From positions 434,001 through 498,000 of the forward strand of contig JAYKKR010000023.1 in NCBI GenBank assembly GCA_036971615.1: a DNA stretch of 64,000 bases, in the 5' to 3' direction. The DNA comes from Amyloporia xantha (taxonomy: Eukaryota; Basidiomycota; Agaricomycetes; Polyporales; Adustoporiaceae). The position numbers and the translations under genes were made by a program. This document shows, piece by piece, positions 9,533 through 21,391 of this stretch (position 1 is its first letter; every line of letters starts with the position of its first letter). Under the pieces are notes generated by a model. That model had not been told where the DNA came from. It ran no database searches and worked only from the letters and a program-made list of their open reading frames with translations.

Positions 9533-11136
9533 CTAATCGAATTCCGAGGTGTCAAGTGTGAGATCGATGACCTCACAAGCTTGCTCAGCTTTTGGGATGC
9601 ATGCCCTGAGGATTCGCCTACGTTTCACGGGACGCTGAGATTGAAGATGATAGTCGTGAGAGGGAGACGATGGAAAATTTTCAGAACTGGCCTCTCTTTT
9701 GCCAAGAGAGGTTGAACCCAAGGAAGGAGAGCACGAATGACTTCAACAGATGACTCAGTCGAAGGAGTCCCTATGGTCATACTGCTCAAGGTGGATGGCG
9801 GATAAGTGGTATCGGGGACTGAAGTGAATGAATGCAACTCTTCGAGTGCGAGAGACGAACTGCCACCGATCAGAGGTGATAACAGGTGTCGAGTACCACA
9901 AGATGGCTGTGAGGATTGTGACGGATCGGAAAGTGGGGAGCTCTCTGGAATGGGAGGACAAGTGTGGTGAAGGAACATGTTTACTCCCATACAGAGGCCG
10001 CAATGGCGGCATCCACCCAAGACGGATAGCAACTGCGTGTATGCGACGCCAGGATTGTCACGACTAATGAGCTTGAGAATGGTGGCATCCATTTCTTCGT
10101 CGGACGGAAGCGGCAGGTCATGAATGCCACGGTGAGCATATTCTTGCGGGGGTGGAGTCCATATTCGCAGGGGATCGTCAACATAGCCTGGTGCCATGTC
10201 TACGTCATGCGTTAGTGGAGAGTAGCAACAAAAGACAGTGCAAGTACTCATGTTCGAGACCAGGCCAGTCACCTAAACATAGATTATGCATGAGACGACA
10301 GTGTTCAGATCTAGAAGCTAAAGGCAACACTTACCAATGGTAGGTGTCTGAATCCCTGCCGCGGCATAGTATGGCCGACGAGCCTGAGGTGTAGATGTGA
10401 TAGGCCTCTGAATTCTATATCCATGGCTAAACGGTAACATCACGTTCAAATTTGAGAACATTGCGCTGCCGGACGGTGAGGGGGGCTCGACTTTATCGTA
10501 TGAAGCCGGCAACATGCGTTGCTTCCCTATATATGACTGTGAACCAGCAAAACACTTCTACAATTTAATACTAACCTTTCTGTTGCTGCGAAGAGGGCCC
10601 CAGGCCTGCTACAGGTCGTATGCCATCAGCTAGCTGACAGTACCGAAGTGTTATATAAAAGAAAACATACCAGCGGAGTTCTCTTTATCAGACATATCTT
10701 AGGATTGGCCAGTCAGCCGTGATCACTAGAGGAACAGTTGAGAATTACTTACTACTCCCAACAGTCCCAAACGGATCCTTCAGAGGGAAAAGTGCATAAG
10801 ATTGCCCAGTGAGACTAGTAGGCAGACGCAGCAAGCGGCGTAGATTGACTGTGTGTCACGGCAGAATCAGGAATTACACCGCAAGCAGCTAGGTGTATGT
10901 TTACTTACGAAAATATGAGCATCTGGTCACCTTACCACGCTTCCAATGTGCACAGCCAAGACATGGATTGTCGGCATGTTCGCCTTTCCATGGGACAAAA
11001 GCTTGACTGGATGGTCGGGGCCACCGCGCAGCGAGCAAAAACAGGTTATGTTTGATAACCAATCAAACTTGTCGCAATAGGCGACAAGTTCATCGAGTGG
11101 GATAGGGCGCTGAAGGCTATCGCACGGGCTGAACAT
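9533..11136 (-). CDS. Unidentified multi-exon gene with Cys-rich N-terminus and SIM-like tail, copy 1
   Basis: Reading leftwards from Met at 11,136, exon 1 holds a cysteine cluster (TCFCSLRGG...CLGCAHW...GCSYF) resembling GRF-type zinc motifs. Here one A is missing near 11,000, which breaks the frame that unit 2 keeps. Five further short exons with gtaagt-type donors can be followed: about 10,852-10,751 (GQSYALFPLKDPFG), 10,700, 10,630-10,580, 10,530-10,335 and 10,270 on. The last exon has CRHCGLCMG and ends in KRRRILRA and VIDLTLD, a SUMO-interacting-motif-like stretch, at 9,533. A one-base loss near 9,724 shifts the frame relative to unit 2. Family not recognised; a chromatin or nuclear role is only suggested by the motifs. 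Confidence 0.5.
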
Positions 11137-11185
11137 GTTACTTTAGCAAGACACAATTCTCGAAACTGACTAGAACGGCCACTTG

Positions 11186-11650
11186 CTATGCAGCATCCTT
11201 AAGAGACGGTACAGGATCGGTGGTGAATGTCTGAATACGTGGGGTTATCTTCAATATGTGCTTCCACACGGATTCCTCGTCATCATAGCGTTCGGACACA
11301 GTCAACTCAGAACGAGGTGAGGCTGAGAGCTTGCTGAATACCGGAGCCATATGAACGGAGAAAAGAGTTGTGGTAGTGACTTTCAGCGACAGACCCCAGC
11401 CAAGTTTTATACGAGCTTTGAGACGCCGGGCAGTCATAGAACACACTGACGAGATTTTGGAGACATGTGAATATAGGGACATGAGGATGCAAATCACTTT
11501 GCGAAGAGAAAATTTAGGAAAATGAAATAGATAGATGAACATGCGGATGAGGAGAAAATGCGAATCCAGTGACCACGTGGAGGACGGGAACTTGAGCCTC
11601 GTTGCATAAATCCTAATGAGGTAGTGTACAAAAGAGGGAACAGCAGACAC
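11186..11650 (-). CDS. Hypothetical ORF, 154 codons, copy 1
   Basis: An uninterrupted frame just upstream of the previous gene, present without change in copy 2 (23,092-23,556). It has a hydrophobic stretch (LIRMFIYLFHF) and no domain I recognise. It may be a chance frame or 5' sequence of the neighbouring gene; the support is weak. Confidence 0.2.
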   Translation of the reverse strand: MSAVPSFVHYLIRIYATRLKFPSSTWSLDSHFLLIRMFIYLFHFPKFSLRKVICILMSLYSHVSKISSVCSMTARRLKARIKLGWGLSLKVTTTTLFSVHMAPVFSKLSASPRSELTVSERYDDEESVWKHILKITPRIQTFTTDPVPSLKDAA

Positions 11651-11799
11651 CCGCCCTGTATCTAATGTGGAAGGTGGCGGCTTGAGTGTCTATAGAAGAG
11701 GATTGGCGCGAAGCATGATGTCGGCCCGGTGATGACAGCTGTCCATCACGCAAAGCTCAAGCCGGGCTGAGCCGGCTTAGTCATTTTGCGACGACTGCC

Positions 11800-12170
11800 A
11801 CACCATACAGTCACTATAGCCTACACTATAGGGAGAGATATGGGTGATATTTTCCCTACAGTGTAAGGAGAGCGGACGTCGGCCGACGCCATAATATTGC
11901 CTGCGCTGTAGCTTCGGCCAATGGTATAATATACTCTGGGGCGATGTGTCGGCCCACTGCGCCATATTCTACCGCTATATTTTTGCCTGCTCTGTAGCTT
12001 CGGCCAACACTATAATGTACCCTGTGGAGATGTGTCGGCCAACCACGCTATATTCTACCGCTATATTATTGCCTGCTCTGTTCGGCTATATTTTACCCCT
12101 GGGCGGATGGGTTGGCCATTGCGCCATACATCAACACTATAATTCTCCCTGAACTCTACTGTCGGCTGAT
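11800..12170. repeat. Left terminal inverted repeat of E2
   Basis: This block reads as the reverse complement of 7,614-8,118, including the 86-bp-type repeats with cggccaa and gcgccatattctaccgc. The outermost eight bases (acaccata) match the right end (gagcccatt) only loosely, while the next 15 match well. The following 12,171-12,362 is AT-rich with no gene that I can see. Confidence 0.75.
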
Positions 12171-12362
12171 GTCTTCTATGACATTTCTATACACATAGTG
12201 TGTACTGTATGCATTGCAATGACAAATATGCTTGAACACTGCCTGTTGTTGAGTTTCACATGATGTTTCATTTGTATCACCAATTAGACTACTCAAGCAC
12301 AGACAGTAATGGGATACATTGACAGTGTGATAACCAATATTTACTGTCTACATTGTATGGTA

Positions 12363-14904
12363 CTCAAATATAGCCATCCCACATCATCGATTCCACCTGG
12401 CTGACAGCATCGCGAGGGGCCGAGCAGTGAGCAGAGTTTTTATAGGCTGGTTGAGCCTGAGGATGGTGTTGGCGACATTGATGTCTTCTTCAATGCGCTT
12501 CAGCTTTTCTTGCAAAGCTGCCCCTTGCAAATGCATGATTTGGGTATCCCTTGTGCTAGGGAAGCCCTCTTCTCTGCTGTTAGCGAATGGCGAAGACATC
12601 AGGCGAGAGACATCCCTGGCGCCATCCCCGACGCCATACTCGGCGCCATCCCTGGCGCCATCCCCAACACCATCCCCGGCGCCACTCATGCTGCCATCTA
12701 CACCGCCATCCGGTAGAGCAACGGGTCCTGTATTGAAATGATAGAATGAATGAGTACATCAGACTAATGGAGTGAATGAGACCATACCCGGTGAAGGAGT
12801 GGGCGGCAGGTCGAGCAAATCCCAACGCACAATGTCAGGGGGAGATCTAGACACAGCACGGTTGTGGGTGGATGGCGAACGAGGGCCAGTGGACAAGGGG
12901 ATGTTGATGTTTCCTCCAGGTCTTGGAGTGTGCTGTGGCGATGGCGCCAAGTCGAAATAGGGGTCAGCGAGGGAATCCAAGATAGGTGTCACGACTTAGA
13001 GTCAAGCGACAGGGGAAGAACAAATCTAAATGGCCGAGGGCATTCGACTAGGTCTTATCAAAGCGATGACGAGCTATGCTCAAGTCTAAGGCTAGGGACA
13101 AGATAAATAAATGTAAGTAGAGGTAAGTATGTACAGGCAAGTTTGGCTTACCTAGGGACAAGAGGTTGAAACTGAAGTCCCCAGGCAGAGGCGTACTACT
13201 TATATACTACAAGAGTTCAGGGCAGGCTATCTACATGGTCCGTACGCAAGTGGTCTGTGCGCAGCCTGAGTAAGCAGGCTATGAGTCATAAGTGATGTCG
13301 TGAGCGGAGCCCGGTCGGGGCCCGAGGTCGGCTGGCATCGTGCTTAAGTAAGTGTCCGTAAAGGGAAGGCAGGACGGAGTCCGTGGGAAAGGGACATGTG
13401 ACCTGTAATGGTTGACGCGTCTGAGTCTATGAACAACGAACTTGCAGTGTTCGTTGATAGGTACTTGAGGCTTCTGTGCTCAGAAACGGCTCACTACGCC
13501 AGCTCTACATCTTCGATTCGACACTCAACTCACTCGATCACCTTCGATTCTCTCCGATCATTCTCCGATTGCTTCGATCAGCTTCGATCATCTGCGATCA
13601 TTTCGATTCTTCGACTCGATCTCCGATACCTTCGATGTTCCTACGATGCTTCGACGCGATGCTCCGACGCTTCGATGTTTCGAGACGTTCCTTCGAAGAA
13701 GCCTAGCCATTTCGAGCGAACAATAGAGCAGCAGGAGAACGCATGTATCACTTCGTGCCACTCCGAGTCCCTCGGCCATTCGATCTTCAAGCCTAATATG
13801 GAAATCAGTGACGTCATTAGATAATGCAAGCCACTCGTACTAGTGTGCCACTCCCAATTAGTCGTAGATTGTTCTGAGTAGTAGTATAAAATCTTGTCTT
13901 AGCTAGCTCTTTCCAGACATTATATTCCACCCAGTTTCCCCTCAGTTCCAGAGCTCTTAAGTCGAGTTCGTCTCAGTTCCTCCCTAGAGCCTCGATTGCG
14001 CTCGAGTGTTCGACTACGCTTCGATTCTACTACGACTACGCCTACGCTTCGCTTCGATTCCCTACGACGATCCTCCGACTCTATCACGACACTCTTCGAT
14101 TCTTCTACGACTTGCTTCGATTCTTCAATATTCCGACTGCGCTCCAACACCACGATCCTTCGAGACCTTTCGACCTTCCTTCGACATACTTCGAGTCCTT
14201 CAAGTATTCTCCGTACGCCTTCGAGACGTTGCTTCGCATTCGCCGAAACGCAGGACACCTTGCTGCTAACTCCCTCACACCTAGACCATTCCTATTACGA
14301 TTCCATTGCCCTTTTGTTCGCACCTTGTGCAGGGGTTAGGGTTCCGTAGGTCGTATCATCGTGTATAGTAGAATGGCCGTTCGAATAAGGGGGGAAAATA
14401 ACGATGAGTAAAAGGAGAAAATCGTCCGTATATAGAAAGGAGGAAACACTCAATGTCAACTTGTGACAATAGGTGATGTTGGAATATTGAACAGGTCTCG
14501 TGATGGCGCAGAGGGCGAGGGTGAGGGCGACCGTGATAAGTCAAAATCAGCCCTCAACCATTGAGGGAAGGGCCGCTGAGGCTCAGGAGAGATGGGGGTG
14601 GGGGAAATCGCAAAGTCAACAGCTCTGTGTGCAGAGGGCCGCGATGGTGCAGGGGATGGTGGGCGTTCCTGGGGTGATAAATTGAACGTTGCATTGCGAT
14701 TGTCAGGAGATACCGGCGTGGGGGACTGGGCGAAGCGGAAATGTTTTGGGGGCGGAGGCTTGGATGGCGAGGATGGCAAGTTGAATGGCGCTCGGGATGG
14801 CGCAGGCGTGGCTGTGGGCGAAGGCGACAAGTCCAAAATGGGACAGGACTGGGGATCGGACTCCTCCTGTGTAGCATCGAAGTCAAAAGGGGGCCGGGCT
14901 GGAA
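12363..14904 (-). pseudogene. Ser/Pro-rich coiled-coil protein gene with solo LTR insertion, unit 2
   Basis: Here the whole gene is visible. The Ser/Pro-rich exon runs leftwards from about 14,904, is cut by the LTR (14,468-12,987) and resumes to a donor gtatgg near 12,786. The last exon (from about 12,730 to the stop at 12,363) has Gly/Asp-rich repeats, then a predicted coiled coil around LQEKLKRIEEDI, and ends MWDGYI. If the LTR and one copy of its 5-bp repeat are ignored, the frame is continuous, so the gene was probably intact when the LTR landed. It lies opposite to the plus-strand ORF that starts at 15,196. Family and role unknown. Confidence 0.5.
12987..14468 (-). mobile_element. Solo LTR, long form (1,482 bp), unit 2
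   Basis: Same insertion as 524-2000, with the same atagg duplication (12,982-12,986 and 14,469-14,473). Against unit 1 its outer parts are nearly identical, but the stretch corresponding to unit 1 1,193-1,875 (13,655-14,345 here) carries about 25 differences, mostly transitions at CpG sites. Confidence 0.85.
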
Positions 14905-15195
14905 TGAGTCAGTACATTGGCGGCGTCAGGCTAAGGAATATTGCATGCGCACCTGGTTGATGCATGTGGAGGGGCAATGTCAGGGGAAGTGGAGAAAAGC
15001 GCAATCGCCCAAGTTTTGCGAGAGGCATGTAATAAAGGCTTGAGGGCGACACGTGTAGTTCCGATCGGTTGGCCGCGGATCTTTCCGGTAGGCGCCCATC
15101 TTCGACTTCCGCGCTGTGCCGTGTGCTTCTGACTTCATCTCCACGACTCTTACTGCCACCACTGTCCACTCTGCTACCCCCATTCCTCTGCTGTC

Positions 15196-15990
15196 ATGTC
15201 TGTCGTGTCCATCCAACCCTCCATCCTGCTCACCACCGCACGCATTGAAGAGGCGTTGAAGGTCGCGCCGCCCTGAGGAGATCCCCGCTATCAAGAGTTT
15301 GAATCAGTGCTGTGGAAAGAGGTGGTAAGTGAACACCATGTGTTTCATTTGACATGCACATCCCATGGACGCGCTGGATGCTTTTTCAGAACGACGTGTT
15401 TGTGCCGCTGAAGGCGCTCAGCTCGCGCAATGGACTGTGAGTGCCTCCGCTCCTGGTGAGCGCAATGGCGCAGTTCTCCCTCGCAACTGCAACCAATGTC
15501 ATTACCAATATCGCCGCCATCAAGCCCGACGATCTGCTCATTGAGACGCACCGGCTCTCCAAGTACGTGTGGCGAGGCGATTTCCTCGTCGAGAACCTGG
15601 GGGAAAATCAATGGTGGAAAGGCAAGTGGATGGCGTTCTAGCGCCACATCATTGCTAACACTTGGAGCACAGGTTTGTGGAAGCGTTCAAGTGATGTGGT
15701 GTTGGGGAAGGGGAGGATCGACAGGCGGAGGGGAGCAAGGGAAAGGTGGCGAAGCAGGGAAGCGCAACGATGCGGGCGCCATGTCTCGGCGTCCTTCCAA
15801 AGAGACAACGGCATCGAGGGAGGATGAAGATGACATCGTCATTGTTCCGGGAAATGTGCTGAAGAGTCGGAAGGCTACTGCTGGGACGAGCAAGCAAGGT
15901 GCGAAGTCGTCGAAGAAGCCGGCGGGCAAGACCCCTCCAGCAAAGCCGCCGGCATCTGAACCTGCGGCCGCCAAGGATGCTAAGGGCAGC
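15196..15990 (+). pseudogene. KDZ-element accessory ORF remnant, plus strand, unit 2
   Basis: Copy of 2,725-3,516 with the same two in-frame TGA codons (15,274 and 15,438), the AQFSLATATNVITN segment and the FVEAFK end at 15,692. The Lys-rich frame that follows (KSRKATAGTSKQ, then repeats of KPP/KTPP type) is open from about 15,780. Several G-runs differ by one base from unit 1. Function unknown. Confidence 0.5.
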
Positions 15991-16585
15991 ACCATCGTGG
16001 CCCAAATGCATTGCGACCCCTACCTCACGAAGCCATGCCGGCTCGAAGAATCCGTCAGCCCACTTCTCCACCCGATGCAGCGGCATTCAGCAATGTGTCA
16101 GTTGGAGGCAATCTGCGCAGTACACGGGGCGCCCAAAGCATTCCAAGCAGCGCCAATCGCCGTGCGGACCAGTGCATTTGCAGCATCGCCCCTCTCCAGG
16201 AGGCGCTTCTAGCTCGATGATATGACTTAGGTACTCTTCTCGAAGAGGAAGCCATTCTTGCATAAAGTCGTTCTGCAACTGGCTCGCTTTCAGCCTTCAC
16301 ATTGAACAGCCCAAATATGGCGACAGAGCTCACCTTGTGCAGACTCCTCATCGGCATCACATTGTCGAACACCACATGTTCCTGCAGCGGCTCCGAATAT
16401 TGATCATGAGACGCGGCTTTAGAGGGGGACTGTGATGGAGATCTGGCATCTGCGACCTGCAGCGATGCGCGTGGAATCGGTATTTCTTCTGGAACATAAG
16501 TTACGGCGCCTCTTGCAGTTCGCCGCTCTTTGCGCCGCACGAACATCGCATCGCCACTGACGTCTTGCTTCTTGGTGCGCGCCAT
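15991..16585 (-). pseudogene. KDZ transposase remnant: N-terminus and CxC2 cluster, unit 2
   Basis: Same remnant as 3,517-4,109, but with a cleaner frame: exon 1 from Met at 16,585 reads through VRRKERRTARGAVTYVPEE and SKAASHDQYSEP to SLHK without a break, because the G-run near 16,428 has five G. The intron and the CxC2 exon follow. The frame is again uncertain near 16,110-16,130. The catalytic region is deleted at 15,991, at the same joint as in unit 1. Confidence 0.8.
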
Positions 16586-16858
16586 GACCAAATCACCGCG
16601 GACAGATGACAATTGCCTTATTGTGATCCATGACAGCTTCCTTTTCATACTGAATGAGAAACTCTCATGCCCCTTCCTCATGATGTCTTATCAATAACGG
16701 ATCTTATACACGCGATCATCTGCAGGTAATTTGCCGATGCTTATCTGCGACAGATCTTCGCCATGACCTTCCCTCAAGGCGATCACCCGATCCCCCATCC
16801 ACTGCTCAAATGCAGCCCGCAGATCACGCTATTTTACCCATTCACAACCCACATCACA

Positions 16859-17645
16859 ATGGCTCCCGCTTTTGCTAATTGCGCCGAATCCGTCGCCAAC
16901 CTCATCGCTATCAATTGCTGTCTTGTCGTGTACTACTCCTGGCGCTGCGAACAGGCTATCACCACGGTGCGGACCGCTTGCACCAATCCAACCAGCAATG
17001 TCGCCATCGACCTCACGTTGGCGAGGTGGGAGATCGGGCTTCGTATGGAAATGGTACCATTTCGAAATTATCACACCAATACATCTGCACTGACGGCTAA
17101 CAGGACGCCATCAACAGGACGCCATCCGCAACTGTCTTGGCTGCCTCGCACTCGTTGGCGTCACCGACGTCGAGCTGCCGGATGTGGTCCAGAAGATCGT
17201 CAACGCTACCACGTTCGGCACCATCTCCAGGATCGATGTCATGAATATCTTGCCTTACACACCGCTTTCTGCGCCGCCATCGCCACAGCTTCAGCAACTC
17301 CATACGGACACTGACCCTGCATGGTGGACTTGGCCTGATGTCCCTCCCAGCAACCTTCCATTGTGGTGGAAGTGTCCACTGGTTGACAGAGTGAGTGCCC
17401 GCTCTTCTAGTTGTATGTGACATGCTGACACATTCCTGGTGTTACTATTTGGATAGCATCGCGGAGACACCTATCGGATCAACTGCGGCGACATGAGCGC
17501 AGTCCTCACTCGTTTGGAAGAGGTCGAGAAGCTCGCCACACGCTTTGTCGAGAACCGCCATCAAGACGCAGACGAGATCTCCAGGATTTTGGATGGATAC
17601 AGGGAGGTGCTTTTGCCAGATGAGGTGTGGGGTACTGTCTCCTAG
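16859..17645 (+). CDS. KDZ-associated accessory protein, three exons, unit 2
   Basis: Exons are 16,859-17,053, 17,118-17,390 and 17,457-17,645, identical in layout to 4,382-5,168. The protein differs from the unit 1 copy at only one or two positions, for example Glu for Lys in the exon 3 helix (EEVEKLATRF), and it is intact. Upstream lies the shared divergent region (16,586-16,858). No known domain is visible; the Trp-rich block AWWTWPD and LARWEIGLRMEM are its signature. Confidence 0.7.
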
Positions 17646-17696
17646 CGCCAGCTCGCAGGTGGGCCTCGTCTGGTTGTGTATGTATTTCTTGTCACT

Positions 17697-17701
17697 CCCT
17701 G
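17697..17701. other. Empty target site of the unit 1 short solo LTR
   Basis: A single ccctg lies between cttgtcact and tatgagcac, exactly the flanks of the LTR at 5,225-5,793. This is the pre-insertion state. Confidence 0.9.
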
Positions 17702-19516
17702 TATGAGCACGAGTGCATGACGTCCCCAGTGTCTGCCATTCGTCCAATGGACCTCGTATTTAAGTGGCTGAATCACATTACCATCCAATCATGTGGATGG
17801 TGATGCGATTCAGACACTTAACTTCCGGGTAGCATTGACGAATGGCCCAGCTCGAGGACACCAGCAAATCATGCTCTTTGGACGTCACACCATGTCAAAG
17901 GTGGGTGTTTCCAGGTGGTGTATGTATTCGTTGCGTCTGCACAGTGAGAGCATGAAGGCATGATGTCCTTTTGCGCCAGCCGATCCTTCAATGTCCTTGG
18001 TATTCAAGCGGCTGAATTGGATGGCCATCCAACAATGGTTGGATGGCGATTCGATTCAGATGCTTTGATCCAGGGTAGCATTGAAGAACCGTGCAGGTCG
18101 AGAATGCGAGCACATCATGCCGGCTGCGCACCATGTGCCACACCTACGCGCGCCATGCACGGCGCCATCGGATGGCGCATATTGCCGCTGAACGAGGCGG
18201 CTTCATCTATGACCTTCGGAGCCACAGGTATGCGGCTCTGAAGAGCATAGATGAAGGCGCCCTGTCTGGCGAGCGATAGCGCCATCTCCCAACAGTGAGC
18301 ATCAGCGCGCATGCACTTCGCCATCGGATGGCGCCCGTTGCCGCCGGTCAAGGCCCATTTGACTTATGTCCTTCTGAGCCACAGGTATGCAGCTCGGAGG
18401 AACATAAGTCAGGTCTTCCTGTCTGGAGTCTGACTCTCTAACGTGAGTTTCAAATTTATGGTCTGAATGGATGCGGGATTCATGCATGGCGCTGTTGGAT
18501 AAACCCATTAACTCCTTGCTCTCTACGTTCAAACAGTGGAATCGAGTTGCCCTCCGTGCCATGAGTACTCCGGATGCAGCTGATTTGTCCATCAGCATCA
18601 GGGGTCACTAGTGGTGGCCAGGATTGTAATACAATTGCCCTCAGACCTCCTGAAATGGTTGTGTATGGTGAGTTAGCATTGTATTGTAATAGATGCCCTG
18701 CACAGATTGTGATTGTAGATCCTCACTATATTGTGAATGAGCATTGTACTACAAGCATTGTGGATGGGCCTTGTGAGCGCTGTGAATGATTGTGAATGAA
18801 TATTGTATGTCCTGTAAATGATTGTAGATGGGTATTGTACATCCTGTGAATGATTGTGGATGGGCATTGTATGTTCTGTAGATCATTGTGGATGAGCATT
18901 GTAAGCCCTGTTGATCATTGTGGATGAGCATTGTATGCAACAATCTGGTGCAATTATGATTATTGTATTGAATAGCCATATTGGAGTGGATCCCAGTGGC
19001 ATATAGCAGCCCCAGATTGACCATTACCATATTTGGAATGGCCCATTCAAATGGTTTCTAATGATGTATAGCAAGCATTGAGCCAATTGGAATTTTGAAT
19101 AGCCGCATTCAAATGGATCCTAATGGTATATCATAACCTTACTGGACATTACCATATTTGGATTAACAGAAATAAGCGAATTTTAATATGATATTTTGAC
19201 CCAGAACCTATTCAGTAGAAATACTACAATACCCATCCACAATGATTTACAGGATATATGGTCCGTACATGAAATATGTGACCCAATACGAGTTTCACAA
19301 GGGCACCACTCATAGCGACGCTGATGGCAAGCGCGCCATCTGTACATTCTATTTTGTCGATATTTGCCAACAGTGCAATGTAATATATGACTTGACAAAT
19401 AGAAAAATATTCTCTGAAATACATACAAATGGCACAGTTGATGGCAGATTGCAATGGAGGATAAATGATGCATAGGAAAGGCAAGGATGTAGTGCAATGA
19501 AGCATGAAATTATGGC
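17702..19516. other. Non-coding right arm of E2
   Basis: No gene is seen. It holds the ~240-bp direct repeats (17,702-18,155), the hairpin pair with the shared acaggtatgc loop (18,200-18,258 and 18,361-18,410), the 32-bp minisatellite (18,781-18,940, five copies) and the AT-rich 60-68-bp repeats (about 18,969-19,161), in the same order as E1. It is nearly identical to E1. Confidence 0.7.
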
Positions 19517-20021
19517 ACGGTAGGCAGACACATCTCCACAGGGTACATTATAGCGTTGGCGAAGCTACAGAGCAGGCAAAAATATAGCGGTAGAATACGG
19601 CGCAGTGGGCCGACACATCGCACCAGAGTATATTATAGCATTGGCCGAAGCTACAGCGCAGGCAAAAATATAGCGGTAGAATGCGGCGCAGTGGGCTGAC
19701 ACATCTCCACAGGGTACATTATAGTGTTGGCCGAAACTACAGAGCAGGCAAAAATATAGCGGTAGAATATGGCGCAGTGGGCTGACACATCGCACCAGGG
19801 TATATTATAGCATTGGCCGAAGCTACAGCGCAGGCAAAAATATAGCGGTAGAATATGGCGCAGTGGGCCGCCAGTCTTTTCAGGCGATATTTGCGCCATC
19901 GGCTCACACTGCAGCCAAGGCAATATTATGGTGTCGGCCGACGTCCGCTCTCCTTACACTGTAGGGAAAATATCACCCATATCTCTCCCTAGTCATTAGG
20001 CTATAATGACTGAATGGGCTC
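19517..20021. repeat. 86-bp repeat array and right terminal inverted repeat of E2
   Basis: Counterpart of 7,614-8,118; inverted relative to 11,800-12,170. It ends tgaatgggctc immediately before the target duplication cgactgcc at 20,022. Confidence 0.75.
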
Positions 20022-21133
20022 CGACTGCCTGGCCAGGACACATGCTAACTTATGGGGCGTATCTAGAAGGCACCGTTGTTCAAGAACGCGACTGGATCAT
20101 GATGGCTGTCGTGAACCTGGGCGCCGTCTTGGAATATGGTCGGCCAAACGCTGTCCTCAGGCGCATCTCCGGTATCGGAGGTCGAGAAGCACACATTGGC
20201 AAGGCGAGTGTCAGCCCGATAGTGGCGAACACCGCAGCTGGACTAGTGAAGTTAATGGCAAAGAAGGCGGAGGATGATGAGAAGAGGATGGACATTGATG
20301 ATGAAGATGTGCCTCCCGAGGCGCTATGCGCACATCACAAGTCTTCCCCCATGCTCTCTGACGCCATCCCATCCCCGAGCGAGCCCACGCTTCCCCGGCG
20401 CTGTCGACAGGTATGCAGCTCGCGTTCTCAATGCTCGCCCACGTCCTCGAGAAGCCGATGCGAAAATCATCACCATTCGCACACTCGACCCTCAACCCAT
20501 ACATCACCATCTTCCTTACATTCCTCGCCACCACGCTGAAGGACAGCCACGCGCTTGCGATATTGGAGCGCGCTATCCCGTGGAATGTTCTTGCGAAGTT
20601 CCTCGAGAGTGTACCCCGTCGGATCATGTACCGCGAGTTTCAGAAGGAGTGTGGCGATGGCGCGCCGTTGTTGACAAGTGGATCCAAGCCGCTGGCCGAG
20701 GACTGGTGCCTGCGAGGCATGGGCTGGAGTGGCAAGAAGGTCTATGCCATGGGCTTCTGGTCACAGGAGGCTGCATCCGAAGAGCACAACATCGAGATGG
20801 AGGTTCTCGACAAGATCGAGTCCGGCGATCAGACGGACGGGATCATTGAGGATGGTGATGATGATGACTCGAAAGGGGACCCGATGCGCGGCGAGCTTTG
20901 CAAGCGGTGGGTGTGTGTCGCCCCTGCCGGACTTAAAATTGCGAAGTACGTCAAAGGTTTCCACTACGTCCCGCCTCCAAGTGGGGATGGCCGAGGGCAG
21001 TGGAAAGTCGATGGCGTCCCTGGCGGAGAAAGGTCTCGAGGTGGCAGGAAGAGGACAGGCGCAGACTCAAGCGTCCACCACGACACCCTACCACGTCCGT
21101 GCATTGCTCGCGCATGCAGCTGGTATCTACTGA
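20022..21133 (+). pseudogene. Est1/Smg-type domain fragment, copy 2
   Basis: Copy of 8,119-9,235 with the same N-terminal truncation by the KDZ element and the same internal frame break near 20,400. It differs by extra bases near 21,018 and 21,030 that shift the C-terminal frame after WKVDGV. Apart from such indels the copies are nearly identical, so the duplication is recent. Confidence 0.65.
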
Positions 21134-21391
21134 ATGGCACCCAAGATCGAACAGAAAGTCGCGGATATGCGCAAACAAATCGAGCGGGACAACGAGGACA
21201 GGCCGAATGGCAAGATTTCGGATGCCGACCTCCATATGCCTGGTCTTTCTGGTGTATATACTCGACCCAAATGGATGATTACAGTCTTCACATATATTTA
21301 TTGATGAGTTTCAGTCGACTAAGAACATACACGTCTTCCCAACATGCGTGCATATATACTCAAATCATACTATCAAAAACGGCACACCAAC

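Larger units (their letters stand above)
8119..11799. repeat. Host segment between KDZ elements, copy 1 of a tandem duplication
   Basis: This 3,681-bp segment starts and ends with cgactgcc and recurs almost unchanged at 20,022-23,705. It carries an Est1-like fragment (+) and an unidentified multi-exon gene (-). Joining its two ends across the 8-bp repeat gives an open frame leading into the Est1-like domain, which supports the idea that the element landed in an Est1-like gene. The last ~150 bp (11,650-11,799) hold only that short open stretch. It is non-transposon DNA as far as I can tell. Confidence 0.65.
11800..20021. mobile_element. E2: complete non-autonomous KDZ-type element with 8-bp target duplication
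   Basis: This 8,222-bp element is bounded by cgactgcc at 11,792-11,799 and 20,022-20,029. Its ends are inverted: from the left, cagtcactatagcc...agggagagatatgggtg...gtaaggagagcggacg, and the same reversed at the right. Imperfect tandem repeats extend the inverted homology to roughly 370-400 bp. Eight-bp duplications are known for the Zisupton branch of KDZ elements. It contains the same genes as E1. It lacks the second solo LTR, keeping the empty site at 17,697-17,701. Confidence 0.8.
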